From contig JASAND010010952.1 in the NCBI GenBank assembly GCA_030248195.1, positions 1 to 64,000 on the forward strand: 64,000 nt of DNA. Reading direction: 5' to 3'. Every line of letters begins with the position of its first letter. Position 1 is the first letter of the stretch. This document shows positions 11,465-22,600 of the stretch, piece after piece. A model generated the notes under the pieces. It searched no databases. It was not told the DNA's origin and was given only the letters and a program-made list of their open reading frames with translations. The position numbers were made by a program, and so were the translations under genes. This DNA is from Trissonchulus latispiculum (Eukaryota > Nematoda > Enoplea > Enoplida > Ironidae).

Positions 11465-12298
11465 TCTCACAGTGGCAAACCTTCTCTCTAATCTAATTTG
11501 TGCAACTGCATTTCTTCAGATATTTGCATAATCCTCCGAATCTGTACCTGAACAACAATGGTAGTACATTATTAGGAATCATTCTTAATGATTACGCCAA
11601 TTCTACTTGATTTTTCGACATGCAGGACGAGCAGTCCTTCGATAACTTTTACCTTTTTGACTGTTTCTATATTGTTTCCTTTTATGTGTATTTCATTGCA
11701 ATTGTAAACTACTTTTTGTATACCTTCATTTGTTTGTCTTTATTTTACTTACTTAGTATCAGTTATATTCCGCTGTATTGCATTGATATCGTCTTCTGTA
11801 TCTCTTCGACTCACCGGTCGAGTATCTTCTATGTGTCCTGTTATTATATTATTGCTTTTACTATTGTATTGATCATTTCATACGTTAGCATATTCTTGCG
11901 GTGTGCTGCTTATCTTGCCTTTGTACCGTTTTGCTTATGCGCGGTTTACTATATTCGGCTTGACCCATCAATTCTGTCTAATGCTTCCACGGTTCAGTGT
12001 GGGGACGAGTTATAAACATGTCGAGCTCGGCTGCAAATTAATTCTCTGCAAATTTCCAAAAAAGGAAGAAACTCAATCAAAAGACGGAATAAATTTTATT
12101 GTGAAGCAAAATGTGCTCAGCGGTTTTTAGTATTATTAACTAGCTGCTTTGAGTTTCGTACCTTTTCTAACTAAGGATTACGGCAGAAAAATAGGCTTTC
12201 AATTTCATCTAGATTGATTGCTGTTTTTCTGGTTTTAATGCTTTCTGTCTGAAATGTGACGCTTTTTCAGGACGGAGGATGCTTGTTTAAAGCACAGA
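11465..12298. other. T-rich interval with a hydrophobic open frame
   Basis: An ATG frame at 11620-12015 (131 codons) is almost wholly hydrophobic, but this follows from T-rich composition on this strand. There is no signature and no splice support. It may be the 3' part of the element carrying the SGNH fragment. Confidence 0.35.
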
Positions 12299-12350
12299 GA
12301 TTGATTGTTTCGAACAAAGTGTGGGATTGATTGTTTCGAACAAAGTGTGG
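12299..12350 (+). repeat. 26-bp perfect tandem duplication
   Basis: Two adjacent identical copies of a unit that begins gattgattgtttcgaacaaa and ends gtgtgg. Confidence 0.8.
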
Positions 12351-14430
12351 GATAGTAATTTAAGATAAACGTGGGCAAGGCATTTGAAAACTTAGCACGC
12401 TATCTGAGTGAGAGGTAGCAATAAAGCATCTCTCTAACTGAGAAGTAGTCGTAAAGCATCTTAGTTTTGGTGTTTAATACGCCATCTAGAAAAATAATTT
12501 AACTTTGAATCAAAAAGTTTGTTATGTTTCTGCAGTAGTTAGTAGTAATCTAGTAAATTAAAAGTTTGTTATAGCTTTCGAACAGATACTTTTGAGATAA
12601 AAATAGGTTGTTTGTTTCAAGGAAATTGGAAATCTGCTTCTATTTGTCACAACTTACGCTGTTTCCCCTGTTACTAATTTGTTGGCGAGTTAAAACCCAC
12701 TTGGGTTTGAGCCCATTTGATTCAGGTTATGCTTGTGGCTGGGCCTGTAGTTGGGATAAAGGGGCTTAGGGCCTTGTTGTTATCCGGTATTCAATTGAAC
12801 TGTGATTTACCTTGGCCATTCCTCGCTGCGCTGACACAGTTTACACACCAAAACAGAGGGCAGTAATTTGTTTCTTTAGAAAATGTTACGACATTAACCT
12901 CATTCAGTTTTAGGGAACTACAAGAATCGTTGCTACAATGTTCAAACTTTACAGATACTAAATCGAAGTGTTCATTTTCGCTATAAATAAAATTTTTATG
13001 ATTACAGAAGATCTACAGGGAACGTCTACACAGAAAATAGGCAAATTTAAAGCTATTGCTAAGCTTGTTTGCGGTCATGGGTCACTAGTAGCGTGAAGCT
13101 TGGGTTGCAGAAACACTCTAAGCGCATATTTGCATTCTACATGCCTGAAAATCCTATATCCAAAGCTTGCATGCAAAGCCCATATGCATCGACAACATTT
13201 TGATCTTAAGTGAGGATGATACATGTGCTTGGTGGGGGATTGGGGGGGTTCCTCCCCAGATCTGGAGCCCCTCCCCAGGTCTCTCACTCTCCCAGAATTC
13301 GCATTTTCCGGTGTTTTGAGCAAATTTTTGGAATTTCAGCCGGCCTCCGGCCGCTGGTTCACCCCCACCCCCCAGAACTTTGGCACGGTACGGAGCTTAA
13401 CTAATACAAGAAAACTAAGCCCATATTTGAATTCTGCATGGCGAATACCTCTCTATAATGTTTTCCTCTTGGAAAACAAAGAAATTTTACTTTTAAGCAT
13501 AGGTCTATCATGGTTCCGGACGACCAAAAGCTGAGCTGCTTACTTCTGCATCACCTCAGTACGGCTTCATCGCTTAGACCCCAACAACCCCTGCGCTGCT
13601 TATCCGCTTTCACCGCTTGGCTGCCGACACCCCTATCACCCCGGTCAGGCAATACACGTGGTGCTGACTTATTACTACTAATGCAACATACCTTCTACCT
13701 TAATCATAGCTTAAGTAGCATATGATTTACATTTAACAACTACAACTAACACATAGCCATTGTAACCGAATCTGTAAACGAAGATAGCATGTGTAACTCA
13801 ACAAATTAAACCTTCTTCCGAATCCCTCCCCCTGCATAATTATCATATCCGAAATCTTATGCTGTCGAGCACATATATGCAGTAAGAAAATGTGTAATAG
13901 TCGGCTACGCTGGAGCATAGCCGATAAAAGCCATGAATTCAAACATCTGACACTTCTAAAGTATTTTTGGATGCCTATGTAAAAGTTCGCTTGGGGCCAT
14001 TCCTATCAAAACGGGGTTAAGCTTAACCAGGGTTAGGCCTCATATTAGGGTTAACCCCAAAATTGCACGGTAGGGTTGACCACAGAGTTAACTCAGTCCA
14101 TTCAAACATATTTGGGGTCGGGTTAGGCTGACCCGGACTTAAACAGGTTGGCCCGTTTTCAGGCACAGGCTGCTTTGAGTGAGCAAGACGGGGTTAAGCC
14201 CGTTTTCAACGAAAGGCTGCTTGAACAATTTGAGTATATTTGCGAGTTCAAAAAGCTTACGCTAACCTGGATTAAAGGGGAGGGCGCAAATTTTCTACCA
14301 TTCTCCAATTTTTCCTATCTTCACATATTTTGTGCTTCGCATGTGTCCCCAAAACAAGACTCTTGCTGATCTGCCTTAGGGAGGGGGGTTGCCGAGTACC
14401 AAGTTTTATAGCCACCGAAGTAGCTAAAAA
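12351..14430. other. Gene-free interval with a GGTTAA-rich patch
   Basis: No supported gene. At 14010-14130 ggttaa/ttaacc and ggttagg words are over-represented but not in a regular array. A G/C-rich patch at 13228-13370 gives spurious forward frames on both sides. Confidence 0.45.
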
Positions 14431-14432
14431 AT

Positions 14433-15620
14433 GAGTGTTCTGCGCCAGGTACATGCCCTCAAGGCAGTTACACAGACATTTAAGCAACAGCTCCTCATAA
14501 TATGGTGCTGCTATTACCATTTCGGCTTCCTTCACAGGTAAAATCAGCACAAAGAGGTTTTAATACAATCAGTTCAATCTGGTTAGACTAATGTATAGGT
14601 TTACCTGTTCTGACTCAGTAATTTATTGAAGATACTTAGTTCACATTCATACATAAAATATATATGAATATATTGTGAAATGCTTCATGAAAAGCTTTTG
14701 TCAGTGTTTGTTCAGCTAAGCTGCACTAAAGCTTAATCTTAAGCTAATCTTAAGTTAAACTAAGCAGCACTAAATCTTTCATGTTCTTCCATTTCTTGTT
14801 TAAAAGTCAAATTCATCATCAAAATCTTCACCTCTGTCACCTGAAACTTTCTAAGTTTCTTCAAATTCTTGATTTTTCTTTATATGTTGAAGATAGCCGC
14901 AAAGTTTGAAGAAGGGCCCAAAGAATATATGTCTAACAGTTTATGTTTGAACAGCATTTAGTTAGATTGAAGACATTAAATAGCTTAAAAATTAATCCAT
15001 AGTTCAATGTGAGAATGTTTGTTAATACTTCAAATCTGCGTATTATGGTGACAGCATGCTAAACGCTTTATGAGGAGATAAAATGGGGTTGTCCGTCCAC
15101 CACTCTGAAACTTTTTTTAAAACACCGAAACTAAACTCACTCAGATAGTTTTGTTCAGGCGACAGGTCTATTTTGGAGTATCCAGGATACAATTTTAAGC
15201 CTAAAATCTATCTGAAATATGAATTAGATGTTTAAGCAAAATATGTTCGCTTAAGGTGTGGCTCATTCACTTTGTCTTGATCTTTTAGATGTTAGCTGAG
15301 CAATTTCTGTGTGCAGAAAGCAGTCTTATCAAAGCCAGTACTTAAAATAGTTAAACTGCTGTTACAGATATCCCTTTTGCAATAAATTAGCGCCTTGTTC
15401 ATGTCAAACCTGATGTTGCAGCCGCTCACCTGTTGAAACATAATAGCAATATTCAAGGTTATATACATTGCATTTTGTATCAAGTAAAAGACAAAAGCAA
15501 CATTTTCAAACCAATGTTACACAGAATTTTACTACATCATAAGGTTGCCGACTGTTGATGTTATCTATTGTAACACTGGATACAACTGATGTACAATTTT
15601 GTAAACTGCATGATCAGATG
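14433..15620 (+). repeat. Duplicated element block, copy A
   Basis: Begins with ctgcgccaggtacatgccct and includes the acidic C-terminal pseudo-exon at 14800-14935 and the block catgtcaaacctg...ctgcatgatcagatg at 15400-15620. The same landmarks in the same order occur at 15952-16446 (copy B), and the first landmark recurs at 58350 (copy C). Interpreted as flanking or terminal DNA of a decayed mobile element. Confidence 0.65.
14800..14935 (-). pseudogene. C-terminal gene end with acidic FDDEFDF tail, copy A
   Basis: On the minus strand a frame reads FFGPFFKLCGYLQHIKKNQE, then EFEET, a TAG, and KVSGDRGEDFDDEFDF followed by TAA at 14800-14802. The same frame is preserved in copy B, where the equivalent of the TAG codon is read as Asp. 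That suggests a real ancestral gene end rather than chance. Protein family not recognised; copy A is broken by the stop. Confidence 0.4.
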
Positions 15621-15951
15621 TCGCAAGTCCTCTTAAGGGCTTATCTGTTAATACTGTACACTTTTGGTGTATATTGTATCTACAAAATTAAAAGACCAGA
15701 AAACCACGAAAACCACTAATGAGGTTTGTTGTTCCCAATACAGGATGTTTTCCCAAGCCCTTAAGCAAGATGGAAAAAATGAACGGATAAAAACTAATCT
15801 GAATAGTAAATTCAGGGCTGTATCTGTTACGTACCTTCAATGGGATTTTGTACCTTATAAGTCGGTACGACAACATTCGTGCCCTATTAAACGGTACGCA
15901 CCACATAATACTGTACAACTATTTTTGTACCTTATAAAGCTAGAAAATGGG

Positions 15952-16446
15952 TGTTCTGCGCCAGGTACATGCCCTCAGGACATTTACACAGACATTTGGG
16001 GCTCCTCATTTATGGTATTAACCGTTTCGGCTTCCATACATCTTACATGTTCTTCAATTTGCTTGTTTAAAAGTCAAATTCATCATCAAAGTCTTTAGCT
16101 CCGTCACCTGACACTTCATCGGTTTCCTTAAATTCTTGATTTTACTTTATGTGCTGAAGATAGCCTATCTTTATCATGTCAAACCTGGTCTTCATCGAAA
16201 CTAGATTTGCAGTTATATTGCAGCCGCTCACCTGTTGAACCATAATAGCAATATTCAAGGTTATATACATTGCATTTTGTATATACATTGTATTTTGTAT
16301 TAAAGACAAAAGCAACATTTTCAAACCAATGTTACACAGAATTTTACTACATCATAAGGTTGCACATAAGACATTAATCATCATGTTATCTATTGTAACA
16401 CTGCATACAACTGATATACAATTTTGTAAACTGCATGATCAGATGA
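15952..16446 (+). repeat. Duplicated element block, copy B
   Basis: Shorter relative of copy A with the same landmarks: ctgcgccaggtacatgccct at 15956, the acidic C-terminal pseudo-exon at 16067-16150, and the cagccgctcacctgttgaa...ctgcatgatcagatg segment at 16220-16446. The frame at 15664-16098 runs through this junction and is not treated as a gene. Confidence 0.65.
16067..16150 (-). pseudogene. C-terminal gene end with acidic FDDEFDF tail, copy B
   Basis: Minus-strand frame EFKETDEVSGDGAKDFDDEF continuing to Asp-Phe and TAA at 16067-16069; upstream in frame a TAA interrupts at the QHIK-stop-NQ position. Compared with copy A, substitutions keep the frame and the acidic tail. This is the signature of a former coding exon that was duplicated with its surroundings. 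Confidence 0.4.
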
Positions 16447-16666
16447 AGCGCATGATAAAATACTCTCATGTCATTGTAAATTGATTACCAACTTCCTTTT
16501 TACTAAGTGGGTTGCTGCAGTTTCTAGTAATTGCTAAATGGTGAAATTCCAAATGATCCAGTTTTCTACACCTCTCCCACGGTTTATAGTATGAAATAAA
16601 ATCATGTGAGCCAAAGCGATACTTACATTACGTAGTCACTATCATAAATTTTGTATCTCATTTTTA

Positions 16667-16886
16667 GTTAATGGTTGGACATATAGAGTATGAGTCGAAT
16701 ATATCAGAATCAGTTTTGAACATAGGTTAGAATTTGTTTGTTAAAGGTTGGACATATAGAGTATGAGTCGAATATATCAGAATCAGTTTTGAACATAGGT
16801 TAGAATTTGTTGGTTAAAGGTTGGGCATACAGAGTATGAGTCGAATATAACAGAATCAGTTTTTAACATAGGTTAGAATTTGGTAT
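16667..16886 (+). repeat. 73-bp tandem repeat, three copies
   Basis: The unit starting ggttggacatatagagtatg recurs at 16673, 16746 and 16819 with exact 73-bp spacing. The first two copies are almost identical; the third carries a few changes. Confidence 0.9.
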
Positions 16887-17049
16887 TAGTTAATAATTTC
16901 ATGTGTAATGGAAATAAATAATAGACATAATTTATATAATCTATTGTTATTTCATTTAATTAATTTCTTTCTATAAGCAATAAATTTTTTTAATAAGCGC
17001 AAAATAAATACAATTCATCGTTTACAATTTCGCCATATAGCCTCATCAG

Positions 17050-17240
17050 ACAGCTCATGACAGCTGTTACGGTTTTTTATTTTCTTTATTTTTTCAGTAC
17101 ATTACACATATTACACACATCAGATGCAAAATTAAAAGCATTACATTTATTAGTTAACCAAACAATGAAACATTTTCCATTATGAAACAGTCTTTTAGTA
17201 CTTCTTTCATTTTCCAAATAATTTCACTGTAAATTTCCTA
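17050..17240 (+). repeat. Element-flank block shared with 59610-59740
   Basis: Contains gcattacatttattagttaa, aacaatgaaacattttccat, tatgaaacagtcttttagta and a cattttccaaa end. The same words in the same order appear at 59610-59740. In both places this block lies outside a DNA polymerase B remnant. Confidence 0.65.
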
Positions 17241-17447
17241 CTCTAAACACGCACTAGTGTGGACTTTTCTTAACTTTTCTTCTTTTCACCAAAGGAACCC
17301 TTTTTAAAGTTTCAACAATTTCTAGGCTATTCATATTGCATAGTCGAAGAACGGCTACAGGAAAAAGGGGTGTTGAAATTTAAGAAACGGCTTAGCAATA
17401 ATAATTGTTTCAATTCTGCCAAAGGTCTCACCAGGTGACTTTAACGG

Positions 17448-17732
17448 GTGTCACTACAGTTTTTTCCAACCTTGTTTAATAACAGTGTGTTTCAGAAGAC
17501 AATGGAGAATGTCCGCAACTACATCGATATTAAACTGGTTATCGATGAAAAGAAGGTGACTAAACTGACACGGAAGAACGAATACAGTGGATTTAAGGTG
17601 ATTGGTGAAAGCTTGTGGGCCGTAAAAATGAAAAGACCTACCGGGGAGCTGTGTAAACCCATTTACGTGGGGTTCACTGTATTAGACTTATCGAAATGGC
17701 TCATGTACGGTTTTCATTACAAAACAAAATGA
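17448..17732 (+). pseudogene. Polinton/Maverick-type DNA polymerase B fragment
   Basis: A 94-codon frame containing NNSVFQKTMENVRN (polymerase motif B region; relatives have Gly where this copy has Gln), KNEYSGFKVIGE, then PIYVGFTVLDLSKWLMY and a stop soon after FHY, before motif C. This is the protein-primed family B polymerase (DNA_pol_B_2) encoded by Polintons and related viruses. A longer remnant of the same gene lies at 62497-64000 on the opposite strand. Only the palm segment survives, so it is a dead fragment of an old endogenous virus-like element. Confidence 0.8.
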
Positions 17733-17974
17733 AAGTGAAACAATGTGAAGTGAAACACAAATAGGAACGTCAGTCGCTGACAAGAAGGGTCACCCGTATA
17801 ACAGCAACCGAGTATTTTGTTAACACAATTTTGAATATGGATGAGTGTGCTGCGCCTGACGTTGTCTCAACACTGCCCTCTTACCTGTAGAAAAGTCAGC
17901 TGAACAGTTAACATTTAATCTGATCTAATATTTATATTTATCCAATGTATTTATTGTTACATTTTTGTTTCTAG

Positions 17975-18240
17975 GAATTCATACAGCAAGAACTAGTTAA
18001 CAAACAGAACATTGAGGAGATACCGCAAGGCTGGGGAATTTCGCCTGCACGACAAAACAAACGGCTTACTCAAAACCATATCGACTATTTGGTAGAAAAT
18101 TATAATGAGGGTGTTAATGTTTGTCGTGTTGAATCAAAATTATTAGCTGAGGAAATGAAGCGTGTCTGAACCGTTACCGGACAGCTGAGTTTTCAACCTG
18201 ACGAATATTTGAAATGGCAACAAATTGCTTCTTTCTTAAG
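17975..18240 (+). pseudogene. Exon-like fragment of an unnamed repeat-associated protein
   Basis: Preceded by a tttctag acceptor at 17973-17974 and followed by a GT donor after 18240. The frame reads GWGISPARQNKRLTQNHIDY, then ends FQPDEYLKWQQIASFLR, interrupted by one TGA at 18167-18169. The pattern (GW, Arg-rich, YL, later a Phe-x-Pro-x-E-(Y/F)-L and QIxSF block) resembles an uncharacterised protein tail I associate with multicopy genes of corals, lancelets and other invertebrates. It lies just past the polymerase fragment and is probably a broken element gene. Confidence 0.4.
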
Positions 18241-18754
18241 GTACATAATACATGATTACATGAACATAAGCTTTAAAATCCTTTCATTCCAGTACATTAC
18301 AAATAACTTTAGATAATTAAAGGTATAATACATTATGCTGCTGTTGATGTATCACTACTGATCTGGCCTAAATGAAATTAGCGTAAACCAATAAAATGGT
18401 ATATACTTCCAATAATGTCACACAAATGTTTATTAGATATATAGTTGTATTCAATCCACTTATCTCGTAATGATAAAAAGTTAATCCACCGGAGAAAACT
18501 GAAGTCAGCCGTAGAAAGTTTTTTCTGAGCAATAAAATATTTTTGGCAAATTATTTAAAAATTATTTTTACAGGAAAGTGCTAAAGCAATTCTAATACAA
18601 AATGTGTCCGTATCTAAAAATGTACTTCTTAAATTCTAAGATGTTAAGAGATACAGTTGCTTGTATAAAAAGGCAGAAGTTATTAAATTTCTGTTTGTGG
18701 GATTGTCTTTATTATAATATAATTATGTTTCTGTTCAGCTGACTTTCTGTCCAG

Positions 18755-18892
18755 TTCAAAACGGCATCATCTAATAACAGACCAGACACTATCAATTCAA
18801 TTGAGAGGGACGACTATACGGAATACCCCGAATTCCAAATGACCGACGAAGATGCCCGGGAAAACATTTTGAACAGTAACTGTTTTGAATAA
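18755..18892 (+). pseudogene. Terminal-exon-like acidic fragment
   Basis: Follows a tttctgtccag acceptor and ends at TAA 18890-18892. The frame includes SIERDDYTEYPEFQMTDEDA. It could be the last exon of the gene piece at 17975-18240, but the phases do not agree (2 out, 0 in), so either a frameshift or a missing exon is required. Confidence 0.3.
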
Positions 18893-19025
18893 ATTGAAGA
18901 ATGCCTTAAATGAATGGATTATTAGAGATACTTCCATTTGTTTATGTGAAATAAAAAATGACCTAACTAGATTACCTTAAACAACTAGACTAGCATAGTT
19001 AAAGTCAAAATTGCATAAATATCTG

Positions 19026-19612
19026 GAAAGGATCTGAAAGGCAACTTTCGCGACCTATATATTAGCCAACCTATCTTCGAGGTAATAAATGGTTATGCAT
19101 TTCCATCGAAAAATCGCTGATTATTTGCATGATGATAGGGCATTAAGGTATAAAATATGTGCCAATGTCCTTTTGGCTTTTGAGATCTGCATGTCGTTTA
19201 GGCCAAAAATTCGTAAATCTTTGGAAAGGGTCTGAAAGGCAACTTTCGAGGTTTTGTACTCATTGTTTTTGAATCAACTCAAACATTTAAAGGGCTAAGT
19301 AACTGATATTATAACAGCAAAAGTGTCATCATATAGCATAGATTAGGCACTGTAGGCAGCGCTTAGCTTCGTCAATGGCAGCTCAATCTACGGCTACTGT
19401 GCTGCTCACAGCTGTAGTGACCCATATTCGAGGTCATAAATGGTTGTGCATTTCCACCTAAAAATCGCTGACTTTTTGCATGCTGTTGGGGCTGGTATTA
19501 AGGTTCTACATATATACCAACGTCCTTTTGGCTTTTGATATCTGCTTATAGTACTGGCCAAAAATGTGCTAATTTTGGAAAAAGCAGAAAGACAACTTTC
19601 GCCGCTAAGTTG
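19026..19612 (+). repeat. Imperfect direct duplication (~400-bp spacing)
   Basis: The word series tcgaggtaataaatggttat, gcatttccatcgaaaaatcg, tccttttggcttttgagatc and aggcaactttcg occurs at about 19077-19240 and again, diverged, at 19428-19612. The gaaaggcaactttcg word also occurs at 19036 and 19235. Confidence 0.65.
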
Positions 19613-22600
19613 GACTTATCTCAAGCAAGAAAGCAGCTAGAAGGTTCAAATTTGTTGTGTAAACTGGGTCATATATCCCTACTATGTGTGCCAAATTTGA
19701 GCCGGTTTGGTCATGCCAAGCTTTCTAACCATCTGTCAAAGCATTAGCGAGTTGACAGAGCCAAAATTGTGCAAATGGGTCAACTTGACGGCTCGCTGTG
19801 AACACTATAGGCGGAATTGGAAAAAAACGGCAACTGCCAAAGAATGACTTCAAGTTTAATATATATCGAAATGAGCGAAATCGATTTTTGAGGTTGAGCA
19901 ACTTATAATTGACCCGGGTCGAATTTATCAGAATCCGAGTCATATATATAGGGTTGCAAAGTATCTGATTGAATTACACAAATTTTAATTTAACATCTCA
20001 CCATTCACCTTCCCAATATTTAATCTACAAGATCATCTACAAAATCTACATGCTTAGTTTTAAAATTAGATTATACTTTTTCTATTTTTTAAATTTCTTT
20101 TTTATATAGATGTTTTTAATTTCTTGCCACTGATTTTTCATTGAGCTTGGTTGATTTTTCCATGCAAACGACTAGTTTTCAGGAAACAGAGTCAGGCTGG
20201 TTCAACACAGCTTTAGGTTTTTGCCAGATAAGACTTTTGAATATAACCTTACAACTAAACATGGAAACTAATGGTTACCTCGACCTTCATCACTGTTATC
20301 GTCTTCATCAATATTTTAGTCAGAAGAATCGTCAGGATAGGCTCGAATCACTGCTAAAATATATAGTCGAAGATAATCTAACGACAGCTGATCACTTTTA
20401 CTAATTCTTATTATTACCATTTGTTCTCTGGAACTATGCCCCTCTAGTGAATTCCGGTCAATAAAAATGAATAGAATTTTGCTTGTCCATGGGTAAAGTG
20501 ATTTCTCAAGAAACAGCTACCCTACTCAAGCTTGACTTTCATCCTCTTACTCTTATAAGCTTGTTTAGGAAATCCTGATTCACTTTTTCTAGTTTTAGCT
20601 CAATGCCATAGCGTTGGATTTAATCAGAAGAGATGTACTGATGAAGAGAGCTAAATATTGATTAAGTACTGTTTCGTTTTATTATTTCAGCTTCTTGGTT
20701 GAAACCAAATCAAATCAACTTTAGAAACTTTATACCTTTTAGTTGATACCTTGAACTGCTCTTCCTGATTTTACAATCAGTGAGCACTGACAACTTCGGC
20801 TTTATCTTGGAAGTAGTGTCCAGTACTATTTGAGCATAATTTTAGTTTATCAAAACATTAGGCAAGGGATTTACGTGAAAGTGTGGATGTGGTGATCAGC
20901 TTCAAAGTATGAGTTACCACATGCGCATTCATTATGGTAGAAAACTGATTTCATATTAAAGTTTCGACCTGGTTCCAGTTTCACAAAACATTGTCCAGCT
21001 GTGGAATAGCTAATCTACGCTGGAAATGTCGGTGACATGTGATCCTGAAATGTACTGTTGAAAAATATCTGCTAGTTTTCGAGTAGTTATCTATTCAAAT
21101 TTTACTCGAGAATTTTCCAATGTAAAGATTTAAAAAATCTTCTCCTCCTATAGCCTAGACTATTAACATTGTCAACAGGAACTTACGATTACCGCAACTT
21201 ACGCTGAAAACAGTCAGACAATCTTACTGAAAAAAGGGTCTTTGTTTGGGGATTGGTAAAAAGATTCGCTGCTTTGTGAGTCGTCAACAGCTAATTCAGC
21301 ATCCCTTACGTCTGTTTTTACAACCCCTCTGAACGGCGAAATAGGTGACTGGTTTTACGAACCTCTTCAACCGGAAAGATAAGCATTCGCATATTCTAGA
21401 AGGGTCAACGTAACCTACATAAAAGCAAGAAGCTTGGTGGTTTACCAGAGCTGGTCAGCTTGAATATAGAAACAGATAATTGTGAATTGCAAACAGGAAA
21501 ACTTGATTAACGCTGAGCTCTGGACATGCTTGCTGAATTTCAGCAAAAGCTAGTCAAATGGCCTACATTCTATGTGGGCAGGATATTTAAATATTTTCTT
21601 ATCAATAACGGAAATGAAGACTTTGCCATCTGGGGAAAATTGTTTGCTGACTTTAAAAAGTGAAAATGCTCAGGGGAAGTACTTTATCTTACAATAAATA
21701 GAACAGTATAAGTTAATGTTAAAGTTACACTTTATACTAAATTGAAAAACTAAAATTGGGGCATATTCAACTTTTTCACGTTTTTGGGTTTGGGTTTATG
21801 TAATAATTCCAAACAAATTTCAATTATAAACTCATTAATTATTGCAATTAAATAGCGAAAATAAGAGTGAAAACCTGTAAATATGTTGTATTATTTAGGC
21901 AGCTAGTATAGAATATGGAAAAGGAGAAGGCAGCGGATGCAAGGTATTGTTTACACAAATGAAATGATGGCAACAACTGCTGGTACATCGAAACTAAATT
22001 TTAGAATAAATACTTTGTGTATACTGTTGAAAACGTGATAATATTGACTTTGTTATCAATCATATTTCACCTTCACGTACCTTTCAATAGATTCTAAATA
22101 CATTTTTCAAACATTATTGTAAATAAGAGTTTAGTAGTTTTGTAGATGAAAGGAATCCACTTAAATGCCTAGAACAGCCAAAGGCAGAGCCGCTCTCTAG
22201 TTGTAAATGCCTGATGCTCGTGATCAAACCCATCAATGATTAAGAAATTGCTTAAACTTTATCCAGTCAACCAAGTTTATCCGCTGCCGCTTTAAAATGT
22301 GAATACACTAGTATATCCATTCCTTGTTGTGATTCCAAATAAAAATACCTATTATATGTGTTGTTGTCTGTCGTACGTATTCATTCGCTGCGCACTCTTC
22401 TTGCTGCGTTTAACACATGGTTCCTCAGCACCGTTGGAGGTAGCTGAATAGTGAGGAGATGAGGCGTATTCAAAACTGAACCAACATACACACTTGGCCC
22501 ATCAGCTTGCCGCTACTGCTGTGGGTGACCTCTGAGGAGTATGGGGTTCAATCAGCATCATATTTTATGGCATCGTCGAAGAGATTTCGGTTATTTGTAT

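Noticed and set aside
14010..14130. Interstitial telomeric repeat (ttaggg/ggttaa words)
   Set aside because: Words are irregular and not in tandem array.
15664..16098. 144-codon plus-strand open frame
   Set aside because: Runs through duplicated element DNA and opposite to a conserved minus-strand C-terminus; no motif.
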